Origin: Colletotrichum lupini
Lineage: Eukaryota > Ascomycota > Sordariomycetes > Glomerellales > Glomerellaceae
Direction of reading: 5' to 3'
Assembly: GCF_023278565.1 (NCBI RefSeq)
Contig: NC_064675.1
Span: forward strand, 6,572,001 to 6,636,000
Length of the DNA: 64,000 nucleotides
Shown here: one piece after another, positions 1 through 11,947 of the stretch
Position numbering within the stretch: the stretch's first letter is position 1
Layout: every line of letters starts with the position of its first letter
Notes under the pieces: generated by a model
Told to the model about the DNA's origin: nothing
Databases searched by the model: none
The model's input: the letters and a program-made list of their open reading frames with translations, nothing else
Translations under genes and position numbers: made by a program

Positions 1-3000
1 TATAGCTAGGATAATAGAGGGTAAATCGCGAGTAGAAATCCTTAAAGAGCTTATTGATCAAATTAATAAGTTAGCGAAAACCTAGTTAAATAAGGGGACT
101 AACGAGCGGAAAGTTAGATATCTCTATACTATAGTTTAGCGCGTTCTAAAGGCGAAAATAAATTTATACTAAGTACCTAAAGACTACGAGACGCTCTGCT
201 CGAGGCTAAGATTTAGTTTTAATATTAAGGTAAGAATGCCGCGCTAAACTTACTTCTAAGCGTACGACGGCCCTTACTAGTAGTATTAGGTCGACTAAAC
301 GTATAATAGGAAAGGAAAGGAAGTTAGGTATAGTAATTGTTAATAGGGAATCCTAGATTTATTAAATAGGTAGAGATTTAACTCGCGAGTAGGGTAACGG
401 AAAAAGTAGTGTTTTATTTATAAAAAGGATAGATATTAGTTAAGTAACTACTCCGAAAAAGAGCGTGCTAAATCGTACGAATAATATAGAAAATCGAGGG
501 TAGTAAATAATAAAACTAGCCCTTATTAATTTAACTAATTCCTCGTTATATATAAGGGTAGATCCGGGGGTACGGAACCTAGCGAAAGTAGCTAATTTAG
601 TAGCCTAAAGTACCTATACCCTATAGGAGATTTAGAAAATAAGGAAGATTTTACCCCCTATACCGACGAATTAGATTATAACGAAGTTAACGATATTAAC
701 TACTCTTTCTTTGCCCCGTTAGCCTTAAGAGGATATACGAGGCTAAACGAATAAAAGGTAGTAAAAGCCCTTAATAAGTAGGCTTTTATCTACGGATAGT
801 AAGGGAAGGTCCTTTAGATAATAAATACGGAAGTAGGTAAAAGGACGAATCTAATAGCGCAGAATTCTACTCTCTTAATATTTAAAGAAAAGAGATAGGG
901 TACTAAGTAATTCTAAGGGTAGCTAGAGGGGTCCTTTTTATACTACCTAGATTACTCGAATACTAAGCTCGTATAGGCATTCTACACAAACGAAAGGTAC
1001 GGCTTAGACAATTTTTATAGGATTATCTTAGATACTAAGGTATTATAATAGTTAATAAGAGGAAAAGGGCAATTCTAGGCGCTATAGAAAATCGCACTAG
1101 TAACACTTAATACGTTAATAGCGGGCATTACGAGGATTAGCTTCGGCCTAAGCGAGGAAATCGTCGCCCTAGGTATAGTAAAAGTAGAGACGTACTTTAG
1201 AACGATAACTTTCTATATCCTACCCGTTAATACCCTATTTCTCTTATATTTAAAAGATATAGATCGACTAGGTATTATATTTAATAATATAAAGAATAGA
1301 ATCTCTAGCCGCAAGTACTTCGAAATAATTAAACGACGATAGGGGTACGTGTTTATAAGGCTTATTAATAATACGAAGTTAATTAATTACCTAACGGAAA
1401 GTAAGCTTAGATAATTATATTAGAAATTTAGCTACCCGTCGGTCGCGAGGCTATATAACCTCTAGAAGCATTTAGGTAATAATAATATCGAAATAGGGGC
1501 GCTAGAGTAGTTAACGAAAGTATATTACTAATACTAAATAAATACGCAGAGCCTACGCAGATTTAAATTCAAATTGCGTAATAAGCTTAACTTTAATTAA
1601 GAGATCGTTATCGATATCTTTTACTTAAATAGTCGACCGGTCCTATATATAATCGACGAGGCTATATTATTCTAAGTAGGGCAATTCCTGCGGGATCTAT
1701 AAGTAAAAATAGTATAGGTAGCTCTACGAAAAAGCTAGATCGATATATACTAAGGACCGCTAGACGGTATTAGAACTAACGCTAATACTAGTTTTAAGTT
1801 AGTAAAATTTAAAGAAAATACGACGGCTTATAGTATATAGTTAAAAATCGTGCCTATCGAAGCGTATTATAGTATTAAAAAGGTAGAAAGGGCGTATTAG
1901 TAGTTAAAAAGAGCGTTTAAAATTATTAAAGAGGAAAATCCCGATTCTAACGACGACGAATATTTCTAGACGGCACTTAAATACTATAATAATACTATAG
2001 GGCCTAACGGGCTTATACTAACGCTTCTAATATTTAGAGCATATCTAAAAATAACCTTAGCCTCGCTACCGTTACTAGATATAAGCTAGCGAGCTTAAGT
2101 AGTTAAAAAAGTAATGCGGGCACTGCGCGAGGTAAGCGTAAAAAGGTAAGTTAATAAGGTAATTACTACGCGCAATAGGCCCAACATAGGGGTTAATTTA
2201 AATATGCCCCTAAATTCGGATATACAAGTATAGCGCGAAATTACTTAACAATAAGCTAAGCTATATAAATTAATTTTTATCGACGAGCGTTCTTACGTAG
2301 TTATAAAAGATTACGACTAGCTATTTAAGATATTAATTACGGTAGTTAGACTATATTATATAGATCCTATCGAGGTGATTTCTAGCCTATAAGAAGAAGA
2401 AGAGCTAGGGGAAGCTATATAACCCGCGGTAGAGGTATAAGAAATTATCCTTAACGAAATCGTTGTAGTAGTACTAATAGACGACGAGAAAGAGGAAATT
2501 GCTAAAAGGGTATTAATACGTTGCGGGAGACTACGACGGTAAGTATTAACGCGGTAATTTATTATTAGCGACGAGGTAATTAATACTTTTTATATAATAA
2601 AAAAGAAAGCCGATTTCGAGCTAGTAGTTAAACTACGTAAGGAAGGCGTAATTATAATTATTAGAAAGCTGTATAAGGGATTAGATCTTATTAAAATAGA
2701 TACTCTGTGCGATCGAGGGGTTTATTAATTTATCCTCTATAATTTAGAAAAGTATATAAACCTTTGCATATTTAAATTGCGAATAGTTTATAAAATTAAA
2801 AGAAAAAGAATACCCTAACCGTACGAGAAGTCTAAATACGTAATTTAGGGGTACGGCGATATTAAAAAGGCGACGCTACTTATATAATCGCCTACTATAT
2901 AGCGCTATAGCTAATGATTAATAATAGTATTAATAGTATTGCTACGGAAGAAGGGATATGAGATTTAGAGCTGTGATATTACCTAGGTATATACCTAATC

Positions 3001-4290
3001 GGCTATAGGGCTTATAAGGAAAATCCTGGCCTATTTACTGAAAGAAATGGCTAGTAAGTACTTAGAAGGTACGATTATTAAAGTACTTAAGCTATTATAT
3101 AGGCTCGTAGAATCGGGTACTTATTAATAGGCTACTTACTACGATTTTTATATTAATTAATTATTAATAGTTACTTTTACGTATAACCCGTGCTTACTAG
3201 TTGCGGAGTACGAAAGTAACTAATTTAGGATCGTCGGAATATAAACCGACGATATATTAGGCCTATCTAATATTAACTTTATAAAGAAGGAGGATAAGGA
3301 GCTTTAGAAAGCGGGCTTCGTAACAAAGCTAAAAAAGGTCCTTATAATAAATACCCCCTTAGTATTTAACGGCGGGATTTTTATAATTAAAAGGGAAACC
3401 GTTATTTTTTAATAAAAGGGGTAGGGTAAGAAGATTAACCTCGTTAACCCGAACGTAACCGATATTAAAAAGCGGTATAGGGTTAAGCTTATGCGAGGGG
3501 TATATATTGCGAGTATTTATTAGCCCGAGGTAATTTTTAACTATACTAAGGTAGCGTAAGCTATAGATCTAACTAAACGAAACGTCGAGGTACTTAATAA
3601 GCGGCTTAAGTAGTAGTAAACGAATCTCGATCGAGGTCTCGTTTACTACCTAATTAACCTTATAATTAGTAAGCTCTACGTCTTTATTAATAGGTTATTT
3701 GCGAATAATAACGACCTTACTTCGTAATTGGGGTATATTATTATCCTAGCTAACGAGAGTATGGGCGAGAGCGAATTTATTATATACGGTAATATAATCT
3801 ACTATTTATTAACTAAAAGTAAGCGGGTAACGAGAAGTATGCTAGTATTAGAGGTCTATAGTATAGTTAATAGCGTTAACCTCTCCTACGCGATTTTAAC
3901 GACGCTAAGGAAAATTACCGATCGAATTAGCTTTCTACCTATTCTAACGGTTATTTATACTAATTCTTACTTACTATACGAATGCCTTGTTAAATTGGGA
4001 ATAACGAAGGAAAAGAGGTTTATAATTGATATTATAGCCCTTAGGTAATCGTACGAAAGGCGCGAGATACTTAAGATCTGTTAAATTAATAGTAAAAATA
4101 ACTTCGTAAACGCTTTTATAAAAGTAGTATTAAATAAGGGATTAGAGTAATTCGTAGGTAGTAGAAAAGTTATTATACGAATAGAGGGATAGGTTATACG
4201 AAAAGAATAGAGAAAAGGGGGAAAAGGAGACGACTTAGTAGACGGGCCCGAGGTTGAATTATACCTCTAACCGTAGCGGTTAAATTAATA
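1..4290 (+). mobile_element. RIP-degraded Ty1/Copia-type retrotransposon (pol relic, 5' end outside window)
   Basis: Reading through the many TAG/TAA codons on the + strand gives recognisable retroelement blocks in this order: a zinc-knuckle-like CxxC remnant near 409-470, an aspartic-protease region about 1100-1300 ending in a 'PVNTLFLLYLKDIDRLG'-like stretch, a GAG-pre-integrase motif about 1390-1480 (SYPSVARLYNL), an integrase core about 1590-2100, reverse transcriptase about 2570-3400 with TDD at the catalytic position, and RNase H about 3640-4200. Integrase before RT is the Copia order, not Gypsy. CA and TG dinucleotides are nearly absent while CG persists, which fits CpA-directed RIP. 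The longest surviving open stretch (3728-4048) lies in RNase H. No LTR can be defined because the 5' end is missing, and the right edge is approximate. The copy cannot encode functional protein. Confidence 0.85.
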
Positions 4291-7246
4291 AAAGAAAGAG
4301 AAAGTTAATATTAGATTAGAAATCTAATTCGACCGCGGTATATAGCCGACTGCGTAGGGGCTAATTAGGGGCCCTATTTATAATTATCATAGCTAGCCTA
4401 ACCTACGGTTAGAACCTCCTTTTTACACTTACGTAAATATTTATATAGTTTAATTGATCTCTTCGTTAACTACGGTTCGAACTAACTACCCTATAATAGG
4501 GATACTAACACTTATATCCTCCCTCTTTTACGGTTTATTATAGGGGTTACTAATCTTACTTATCCTCTTTTTATTATATACTAAGTAGATCTATTAAATT
4601 AGCCCAGAGTCCTCTAGATTCGGCTATATTAATAATTATATAATACTAAGCATTAAGAGGGACCTTACTAAGGCTACCTCCCGGGCATAGTAAATTCTAA
4701 ATAATACTATTACTTAGGGTAGGGATAATACTATTCGGTTTAATCCCGAGAAGACCGAAGTCCTTTATCTTACGAAGCGGACCTTACCGAGGGCCGGAGA
4801 TATTACCCCCCCCCCTATTTACTACGGTAATAAGGAGATTAGACTATACGAGAAGGGTATTATAAAGTGGCTAAGTATTACTTTTAATAAAAAGCTACTT
4901 TTCTATAGCTATATTGCTAACTACCGAAGCAAGGCTAGGTTTATAGCTAGCTATATTAAAAGTCTTAATAAAGTCTTTAATAATACGCCCCCCGCTACTA
5001 TACGTAAAATAATTTATACTATTGTTATCCCTAAGGCCCTATATAGCGCTAAGCTATAGTACCCCGGCCCGACTTAACTTACTTTTAAAATTAGGGTTAA
5101 CTCTAAGATACGCGCCCGACCGGAAGTTTAATATAAGCTAAAGTCGGTTATTAAGACCCTCTAGACCCCTATTAATATCGCTTTAAAGGGCTCCCTCTTA
5201 GTATAGCGGACTATACTAATTACGGCGCTACTACGCGAGGTAAGTATTTTATTAATAGAGCTTCTCTTAGACTCCCTTAGAGACCGCTACGCTATTAAGC
5301 TTTTTATACTAAACTACTCTTATCCTCTAGCCTAGAGGATCCGCGATTATAAGCTACTATATAACTATAAAAACCCCTCTTACTTAACTACGCTTACTTA
5401 AATAGCTAATTAAGTCGAACGTCCCCCGTAACTAGCCTTATTACCCCGCGACTTTTTAATTATAAGTAACTTTAATAATACTTAAAAAGTAATTAAGATA
5501 GAAGAGATATAAAGCTATTATAAATAGTACGAATCTCTCCCTACTACGTATATTATAGCTTATATAGATAAGTTATAAATAACTCTAAAAACTACGGGCT
5601 TTAGGTATACTATTTACTAAGGACCGTAACTAATTTATTTTAAGTACTGCCGCCTCCCCCGGGCCGAGGTCTTTAATACTAAGATAGAAGGGGCTATTAT
5701 AAGTCTTTACGCGGCGCTAGGGCTTAGGAATAAGTTTACTATAGCTATTACGGTCTACTTAGATAACTAGGCCGCTATTAAGTACCTAAATAATGCCCCC
5801 CCCTTATTTTTTTAATATACTATTCTCGAGTTTAAAGAGCTTACTAAGAACGCTAGGGTCCCCGTTACCTCCTGCTAAACGCCTAGCTATAAGGGTATTA
5901 TAGAGAACGAGATAGCGGACCGGTTAGTTAAAAAGGGTACTATTATAAGTCCCCCTAACCTACTTATACGCCCCTTAATTACTACTTATATTAAGTATCG
6001 TACCTAAGAAAGATAGCTAACTACACTTCGGGGCTAGTAAGAGGATTACTAACTAGACTCCTATAAGGCCCTCGCTTTACTTATTAATAACGTAGCGAGC
6101 CCCGAGCTAAAGTCGCTTACGTAACGCTAGCTTTACTAGCTCTTTTTAGCTAGGTCCGGCTATAGGGACTACGCTATATACTACTACCTATATAACTATA
6201 ATAATACTAACCTCCGCTACTTATATAAAAAGGAGAAGGTACTTAACTATATCTATTATTACTATTTAGTCTCGCGCAGGGGTACGCTATAGTTCGCCCG
6301 AGCTAACTTTATTTAGTATTAACTTAATAAAGACTAGTCTACTTATATTATACTATTACAGAGCTCCCGGTTCTTTATTAATATCTACTTAAAATAAACT
6401 AATATTTATTAAAATCGGGTTAGCGCGCGCGGAAGTAGTTATAGTAATACTAAACCCGTATTTATTATTAAATAGTACGGCTATAATAGAGGTCTCGGGG
6501 TGCCCCCCTTAGCCCTTATACTAATAGACCGATGCGATAGGACGTGCTATATAGTTCGTATCCTAACTAACTATTTAGAATAGACCTTTTTAAGCTAAAC
6601 CCCCCTACTATAATAGGTTTATTAGTACGGCCGTTAGCTCCCCTAGCGAATATTAATTTTATAGGGCGAGTATATTAATATAGCTCGTTTAACTAGGATA
6701 CGTAATAGGCTATATACCCCGTTAGCCCTACGAAGCTTATGTCTATATATAGCGGTATTAATAATAATATTACTCTTTATCTACGTTATATTAACACTTT
6801 ACCTTACTATATAATATATTATATTACTTTATAATACGATATATATTATATACCTCCTCCCCTAACCTTACTACTTTATACTATATTACTCTCCCTCTAC
6901 TTACTAAAAGAGCTAGACTCTCTACCTCGGGCGGTAATACTTACTATAGCACGACGACGGTCTTTTTATAAATATATAGAATACTACTTAGTTAGTCTAT
7001 TATATTACTAGCGCAATGCTCGAACCTTACCGGGTATATTTACCTTAGGTTATAAGATGTTATAGGGGGCTATGCTTAGGTAAAAGGGTTAATCTTAGAG
7101 TATATATTATATTATTTTATAGGAGGGTATTATATAGGCTCTACGGGGCACGGTATACGGTCTTATAATTTTAATATAATATAGTCGCCTTTCGCCTCAC
7201 TTGAGGACATCACGGCGTAAAATGGTATAAACAAACAAACAAACAA
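4290..7246 (+). mobile_element. 5'-truncated Tad1-like LINE, copy A, RIP-degraded
   Basis: From about 4.5 kb the sequence matches the LINE at 54.3-59.9 kb closely and in the same orientation. It carries the RT palm, where the usual YADD box reads YINN (about 4630), an RNase H-like region at about 5580-5950, and a 3' untranslated part ending in a (CAAA)n tail at 7229-7246. The stretch 4290-4500 still looks like RT coding when translated but diverges from the other copy, so the 5' junction with the Copia relic is unresolved. The missing 5' half (ORF1 and endonuclease) fits the usual 5' truncation of LINE insertions. The 3' end lies directly against exon-like host sequence. Stops are dense and come from C-to-T and G-to-A changes. 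The copy is dead. Confidence 0.8.
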
Positions 7247-7249
7247 GCG

Positions 7250-7783
7250 GGGATCGCGGGAGAGAACAGCTGGTTCCGCGTGCGCCGCATCAACGGCATC
7301 TTGTTGGTGATCGAAATCGATGAAGCCGGGGGCTACGTGTACAGTAAGTTCAGGCATTCGTGCCGTGGGCGTGTTGAGAACGCGTGCGTTGGCTGATTTT
7401 GTGGGAAAGGGGAGATGGTGACTGCAATCGGCAACGAAGATCGTGTGGACTTCTTGGTGAACGTCGAGCGCCGTGAGGCCGACCAGTCGAATGAACAGCA
7501 TGATGAAGATGTAATCATGACTGATGCCCCGCCGATTCAACCGGCCGAGGGGGGGATTGTGTTTACTAATACCTATTCGGGGGGAATAGAATCACTCACT
7601 AGAGAATTCAATGAATTGACGATTGACGATTCAGACGGAATGGAAAAAATCACCTGCGGAGTCGCGCAATTGAGTATTACCCCTCACCGAACGTTCTCCG
7701 TTGAGAACACCCAAGTGGGAGAGACATCTGAGGATGTCCAGATGGCCAACAGTGACTTGTCTAGTCCAGATGGCCAACAGTGA
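7250..7783 (+). pseudogene. 3' remnant of a host gene truncated by LINE copy A
   Basis: Immediately after the LINE tail an open frame begins (about 7250-7343: ENSWFRVRRINGILLVIEID and onward). It reaches a strong donor GTAAGT at 7344. A 66-bp intron (7344-7409) contains a CTGAT branch-point motif and ends in AAAG. Splicing joins the frame exactly to the downstream frame running to the stop at 7781-7783. The spliced remnant encodes an acidic tail of about 150 residues (EDVIMTDAPP, EFNELTIDD). No upstream start remains, because the 5' part lies beyond or was lost at the LINE insertion. The family is not recognised. A 22-bp direct duplication ending GCCAACAGTGACT sits at the very end of the frame (about 7736-7784). 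Alternatively, transcription could now begin inside at the ATG at 7415. Confidence 0.5.
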
Positions 7784-8559
7784 CTGGTAAGTTGCTGAGA
7801 CCCGCGTCGGTGACGCGTGAATGTTGCATCGGGAGATGAACAATGCCCTCCGGGGGAGGGAGGGAGGGATGGCAGCCAGCGTTGCGTGGTACGATGCGGA
7901 ACGCGTGAGCTTGAAAACGGCGCTTGAAGCGGAAAAGCGGAGATTCCGGCTGAGTTGCAGTCGAGAATAGGCGAGCTCGGGGGAGGAGAGACGGATGAAG
8001 GACGGGAATTAGGTGAAAATTGGTGAAGATGGACGCGTTATGAGTGCTATAGTAGTGGCAACCAAATTGAATGATCTTATGGACTTGATTGAACTGCTTC
8101 CCTGCTGTTGGAGAGTGTTGTGCTAATGGACCGCCGCTGTGACCCAACGTTGATACCTTACTGGACACTGCTTGAAAGAGAAGCCAGGCCCAAAGCCCAC
8201 CCTGCCTTCTGTGAAATGTTTGCCGTAATAGATAGCACCCCGCTGCCATTCTCTTCCGGACGCCATTCCGACCCCGCGTTCCCCACCCAAACTCGCCGTC
8301 CACAGACCACCGGCCCCCGCCTCCGATCCGCTCGTCACCGACCCGGACAACCCGCCTCCACAATCCACCGTAACACCGCCGGCCGGCCCCCATCGTGAAA
8401 AATCTGCATCCAAATCCGCGAAAACTCTTTGCAGAATTTTTCATGATCTCCACGACTAATCCTCTCTCGCAGCAGCCCCGCAAACCCGTCTTCTCTCTTT
8501 CATGAACTCCGATCTTGCCTCACTCTCCATCAAGCAGTTCCACTTGGATCTTCTTCCAA
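7784..8559. other. Intergenic stretch, no supported gene
   Basis: This GC-normal sequence lies between the truncated gene and the first tRNA. Overlapping open frames exist on both strands but show no domain, splice pattern or composition that would favour one. Nothing supportable was seen. Confidence 0.4.
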
Positions 8560-8672
8560 GGCCGGTTGGCCCAATGGCAAGGCGTCTGACTACGATCCCC
8601 TTCATCCCTCCGATCGAGAGTTGAGAGATTCGTGTAATCAGGAGATTCTGGGTTCGACCCCCAGGCTGGTCA
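8560..8672 (+). tRNA. tRNA-Arg (anticodon ACG), with intron
   Basis: The acceptor arm GGCCGGT pairs with GCTGGTC, followed by discriminator A at 8672. The anticodon stem is TCTGA/TCAGG with loop C-T-A-C-G-A-A. The T arm is CTGGG-TTCGACC-CCCAG. An intron of about 41 nt (about 8596-8636) interrupts the anticodon loop one base 3' of the anticodon, the normal position for eukaryotic tRNA introns. A T run (8678-8681) downstream can serve as the Pol III terminator. Confidence 0.88.
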
Positions 8673-8774
8673 ATATCTTTTGCTCATCCGGGTTCCCCAA
8701 CCCCTTCTTTTCACCGCCTCTGCCACCCTGAGGGTCCTTGGCCATCTGTCCGCCGGATGCAGACATGAACATCT

Positions 8775-8880
8775 GTCTCTATGGCTCAGTCGGTAGAGCG
8801 TTGGTCTCATATTAAATACATATGACTCTAGAACATCTAGGGATATCCAAAGGTCGCAAGTTCGAGCCTTGCTAGGGACA
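8775..8880 (+). tRNA. tRNA-Met (elongator, anticodon CAT), with intron
   Basis: The acceptor arm GTCTCTA pairs with TAGGGAC, plus discriminator A. The D arm is GCTC/GAGC. The anticodon stem TTGGT/TCCAA has the T-T at its last pair that is common in eukaryotic elongator Met tRNAs. The loop CTCATAA is interrupted by an intron of about 33 nt (about 8812-8844). The T arm is GCAAG-TTCGAGC-CTTGC. A TTTT run follows within about 10 bases. It lies about 100 bp from the Arg tRNA on the same strand. Confidence 0.88.
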
Positions 8881-9172
8881 TTATCTTTTGTTGGATGTTG
8901 TCATGGCTCCCTTTTTGCACATCGGCTGATTTGACGTCGTGGGTTGGTGAGTCGGACTTCTGCTTCAGTCAATAGCGAACAAGAACATGCTCAGGCACGG
9001 CGCGAATGACTCAAATATGAAAGACGTGTTGATAAAATGCCATTTCTTCATTAGTACTAAGTTCGTCGTCCAAGTGGACGGATTGCACTTCTCTTGGGGT
9101 ATCCAGTCTCTTCCAACGTCTCCTCTGAGACTCTCTCCACTGACTCACACTCCTACACAATTATGCTCCACA

Positions 9173-10959
9173 TTAGGCGTGGATAGCCTGCTGGACCTGA
9201 GGGTACACGCGAGCCATCTCATCGTACAGTTGAGGGTGATCGCGCATGAGAACCTGGGGGTCCCAAGCAGAGGCCACGAAAATGGTATCGATACCACTCG
9301 AGATGGGCGTGGTGAAGACGTTGGCGATCTGCAAGCCGATGAGGAAGGAGAAGGCCACGACAACAGGGGTGTAGTTGCCGCCCTGGTTGTAGGCGGGGTT
9401 GGTGAAGACCATGTACAGATAGGCAAGGAAAGCGCAAGCATAACCGATGAACGTGGCGCCGAAGGAGAGAACGGGGCCGATGAGGCATTCCTGGGATATA
9501 TGAGTCTACTGATGCGAGAAAAAGGAGGCTTTAAGGAAATACTCACATTGACAAGGGCGTCGATGCCGCGATCCTTAATCATCTTCCAGGTGTCCTTGGC
9601 TGCGGGGATGTAGGCCTTGCCGTAGAGGGCAATGTGCGAGAAGGCATATCGGTTGAGGAACGTCACGGCCCAGTCGAGCAGAGAGATGAGGCAGCTCAAG
9701 ATGCAGAATAGCACGTACGAAACAATGTTGCCGTCCGCGGCCGACTGCTGTTGGGCGACGGAACACAGGTGGCGGAGGAGGTTGATAATGGCGACGATCA
9801 AGCTACCGAAGCTGATGGAGCCGAAGCTGTAGGTCAGAGAGCGCTTGAGCGCGCCGCGAGTCACGCCCTTGGGGAAGTTGTTGACGCAGAAGTACCACGA
9901 GCCGTAGACCCCTGAAATGGTGACGTGAATCACGTTCTTGAGCACCTCCGAGATCCAGTACATGGCAAAGGTGATGAAGACGATCAGTCCGATAACCTTG
10001 CCCTGGCTGCACTGGCCACTCCTGCACTGAGGGTTATTCTGCGACGGCTGGTACTTGGAGTAGGTCGCGACAAGGGTGACGGAGTACCAAGCCGCGAATG
10101 CGGCACCGAGCATGCCACCAAGGAAGGAGACAAGGTAGACGTGGCCGTACTTCTTGGAGACCTGGATCGAAGTCTTGAGCATCAGAGCGGAGAAGGGGAT
10201 GCGGGGGATCCAGCTGATGAAGGCGAAGACGAGGAAGACGCCAAAGATGAGGAAGACGATGCCACCCGAGTAGTACTTGCGGGAAAGCATGTAAATTGCG
10301 GTGACGAGGGCGAAGACGATGTTGAGAATGCCCGTGACCCAGATGAAGGCTTTGGGGAAGAGGCGCGCCATCCAGACGTACGCATAGCTTAGAACGATTG
10401 CGACCGCGAGAACGAAGGCGAAGAGGACGATTGTGTTCGTGCTGAGGCCGAAGGTGTTACCTCCATCGTAGATGCCGCCGCCATTGAGGCCCTTTGTCGC
10501 AGAGTAGCCGGATATCGTCAGGCCTGAGACGGCCGCGAAGCCAAGGAAGACGGCAAGGAACTGCACAGAGTTATTAGCAATTGGATGCCATCGGATTTAC
10601 GCGGTGTTGGAGGTGTCGCCGCGACAGGGTGTGTATCTTACCAGAATGGCAGCCCAAAGATCGTTCCACTTGGGCTTCTCAATCTTGAAAGCCTCCTCAA
10701 AGGTGTACTTCTCGGGATCGTAGCCCTGGGGCGGCGCATTGTATCCGTAGCCGTTGCTCCCATTATCGAAGCCCTGCTGAGGAGGCGGCGGAGGGGCGTA
10801 GCCTTGCTGGTAACCGCCCTGCTGGTAGTTTTGTTGTTGATTGTAGTCTTGCTGGTATCCATTGTTGTACTGCTGGGTATACTTTTGATCGTAGGGAGGC
10901 TGCTGTTGTTGCTGCTGGCCACCGTAGTAGCCAGCAGATTCGCCGTACGGTTGCGACAT
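9173..10959 (-). CDS. pns1: Choline transporter-like membrane protein Pns1 (SLC44/CTL family)
   Basis: There are three exons on the minus strand: 10959-10642, 10560-9547 and 9490-9173, joined across introns of 81 and 56 bp. The first intron has a CTAATAAC branch point. The product is about 549 aa. Residues 1-100 are a cytosolic Gln/Tyr/Pro/Gly-rich tail (GGQQQQQQPPYDQ, APPPPPQQG) ending in a conserved KPKWNDLWA stretch. A multi-helix membrane domain follows, with a Cys-bearing extracellular loop (CRSGQCSQGK), the block GSWYFCVN, and an ECLIGPVLSFGATFIGYA helix. Order and length match fungal Pns1, a plasma-membrane choline-transporter-like protein whose substrate in fungi is not firmly established. 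The start MSQPYGES is chosen because it opens the family-typical Q/P-rich tail. Six GGTACC palindromes lie 315-990 bp upstream. Confidence 0.93.
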
Positions 10960-11273
10960 TGCTTCGACGACGATGCAATTGACCTCGTTTGTCGGCCGTG
11001 GAAATGTCAGCCCGGGTGGACGATGGACGAATGGTGTGGTGATTGCTGTCCAGAAAGCAAGCTCTTGGCGAAGTGAGGTAGGTTGGAAGAAAACAAAACA
11101 CAGCACTGGGTGAATAGAAAGGGTCTCAGTCTCAGATGTGGTTGGAATGCAAATTCAATGACGGAGCTATTGAATCGACTAATAACGGGAGGAGCAGCCA
11201 CCGCAGGCCGCTCTTTTCCTCTTTGGTCCCTCTTTCTGCCCATCTCCCTCGCTCGTCTGTGTACCATATTCAA

Positions 11274-11947
11274 GGTACCTTGATTATTATTCAGGTACCT
11301 GTGCGTGTACTCTTTGCGCGGACTGTTCCCTGGCGTAGCGCAAGCAGGAACAATTGGAATCAATCAGTTGGTTCTCCAAAAGGCCTCCCACCTACCTAAG
11401 GTACCATGCCTGCCCTGGATCAAACCATCATCGCACCTTGTCCGTAGAGAAACACCCAAACCCAAAAGGCCCCAACTGGAATCCATAAAGTTTAAAAGCC
11501 AATCCAGTTTAGCTCCGACCCGTGCGCCGTGCATAGTAACGTCATTGGGCAGGAAACATCGAGACCTTGAATTTGAATCGGCCATCGTCACAGGGATTGG
11601 CAGCTTCCCTCAGCTGCGCAGGGGTTATTACGCGTCGATGTGCCGAGCGTCACGTGCCAAGGCTTGTCTGGGCCTTCCCGGTTCTTGGCGGGCCCCCAAT
11701 CTTTCGAGATTGCTTATGTAACTCTTTCTTCACCTAGTGCGGGAAGGTACCTTAATTCCCCAAAGTTCGCGTTTTCTCTTCATATTTCCTGGTACCAAAT
11801 CATCCATGGACATGGGACGAACTAATGCTGTCTCAGTATTCTCACCAAGGTACAGAAAATTAGCGATAGCTCGACGGTTGACAGGCGATGAGTTGGATGT
11901 CGTTGTGCGACATTCCCGCAGCAACAAGGCACAATGTGTAAGGTACC
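11274..11947. promoter_or_regulatory. Cluster of six GGTACC-centred palindromes upstream of pns1
   Basis: Perfect GGTACC occurs at 11274, 11294, 11400, 11746, 11791 and 11942. Several are part of longer palindromes: CAAGGTACCTTG, CAGGTACCTG, TAAGGTACCTTA. A given 6-mer is expected about once per 4 kb, so six in 0.67 kb is a clear excess. The function is unknown. Position in the pns1 upstream region suggests a binding-site array, but this is inference. Confidence 0.45.

Noticed and set aside
3728..4048. 106-codon open frame as an independent gene
   Set aside because: It is the least damaged part of the Copia RNase H domain, not a separate gene.
7761..8483. 240-codon minus-strand frame upstream of the tRNA genes
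   Set aside because: Arg/Gly/Trp-rich composition typical of a GC-rich shadow frame, with no recognisable motif, and it overlaps the end of the truncated gene on the other strand.
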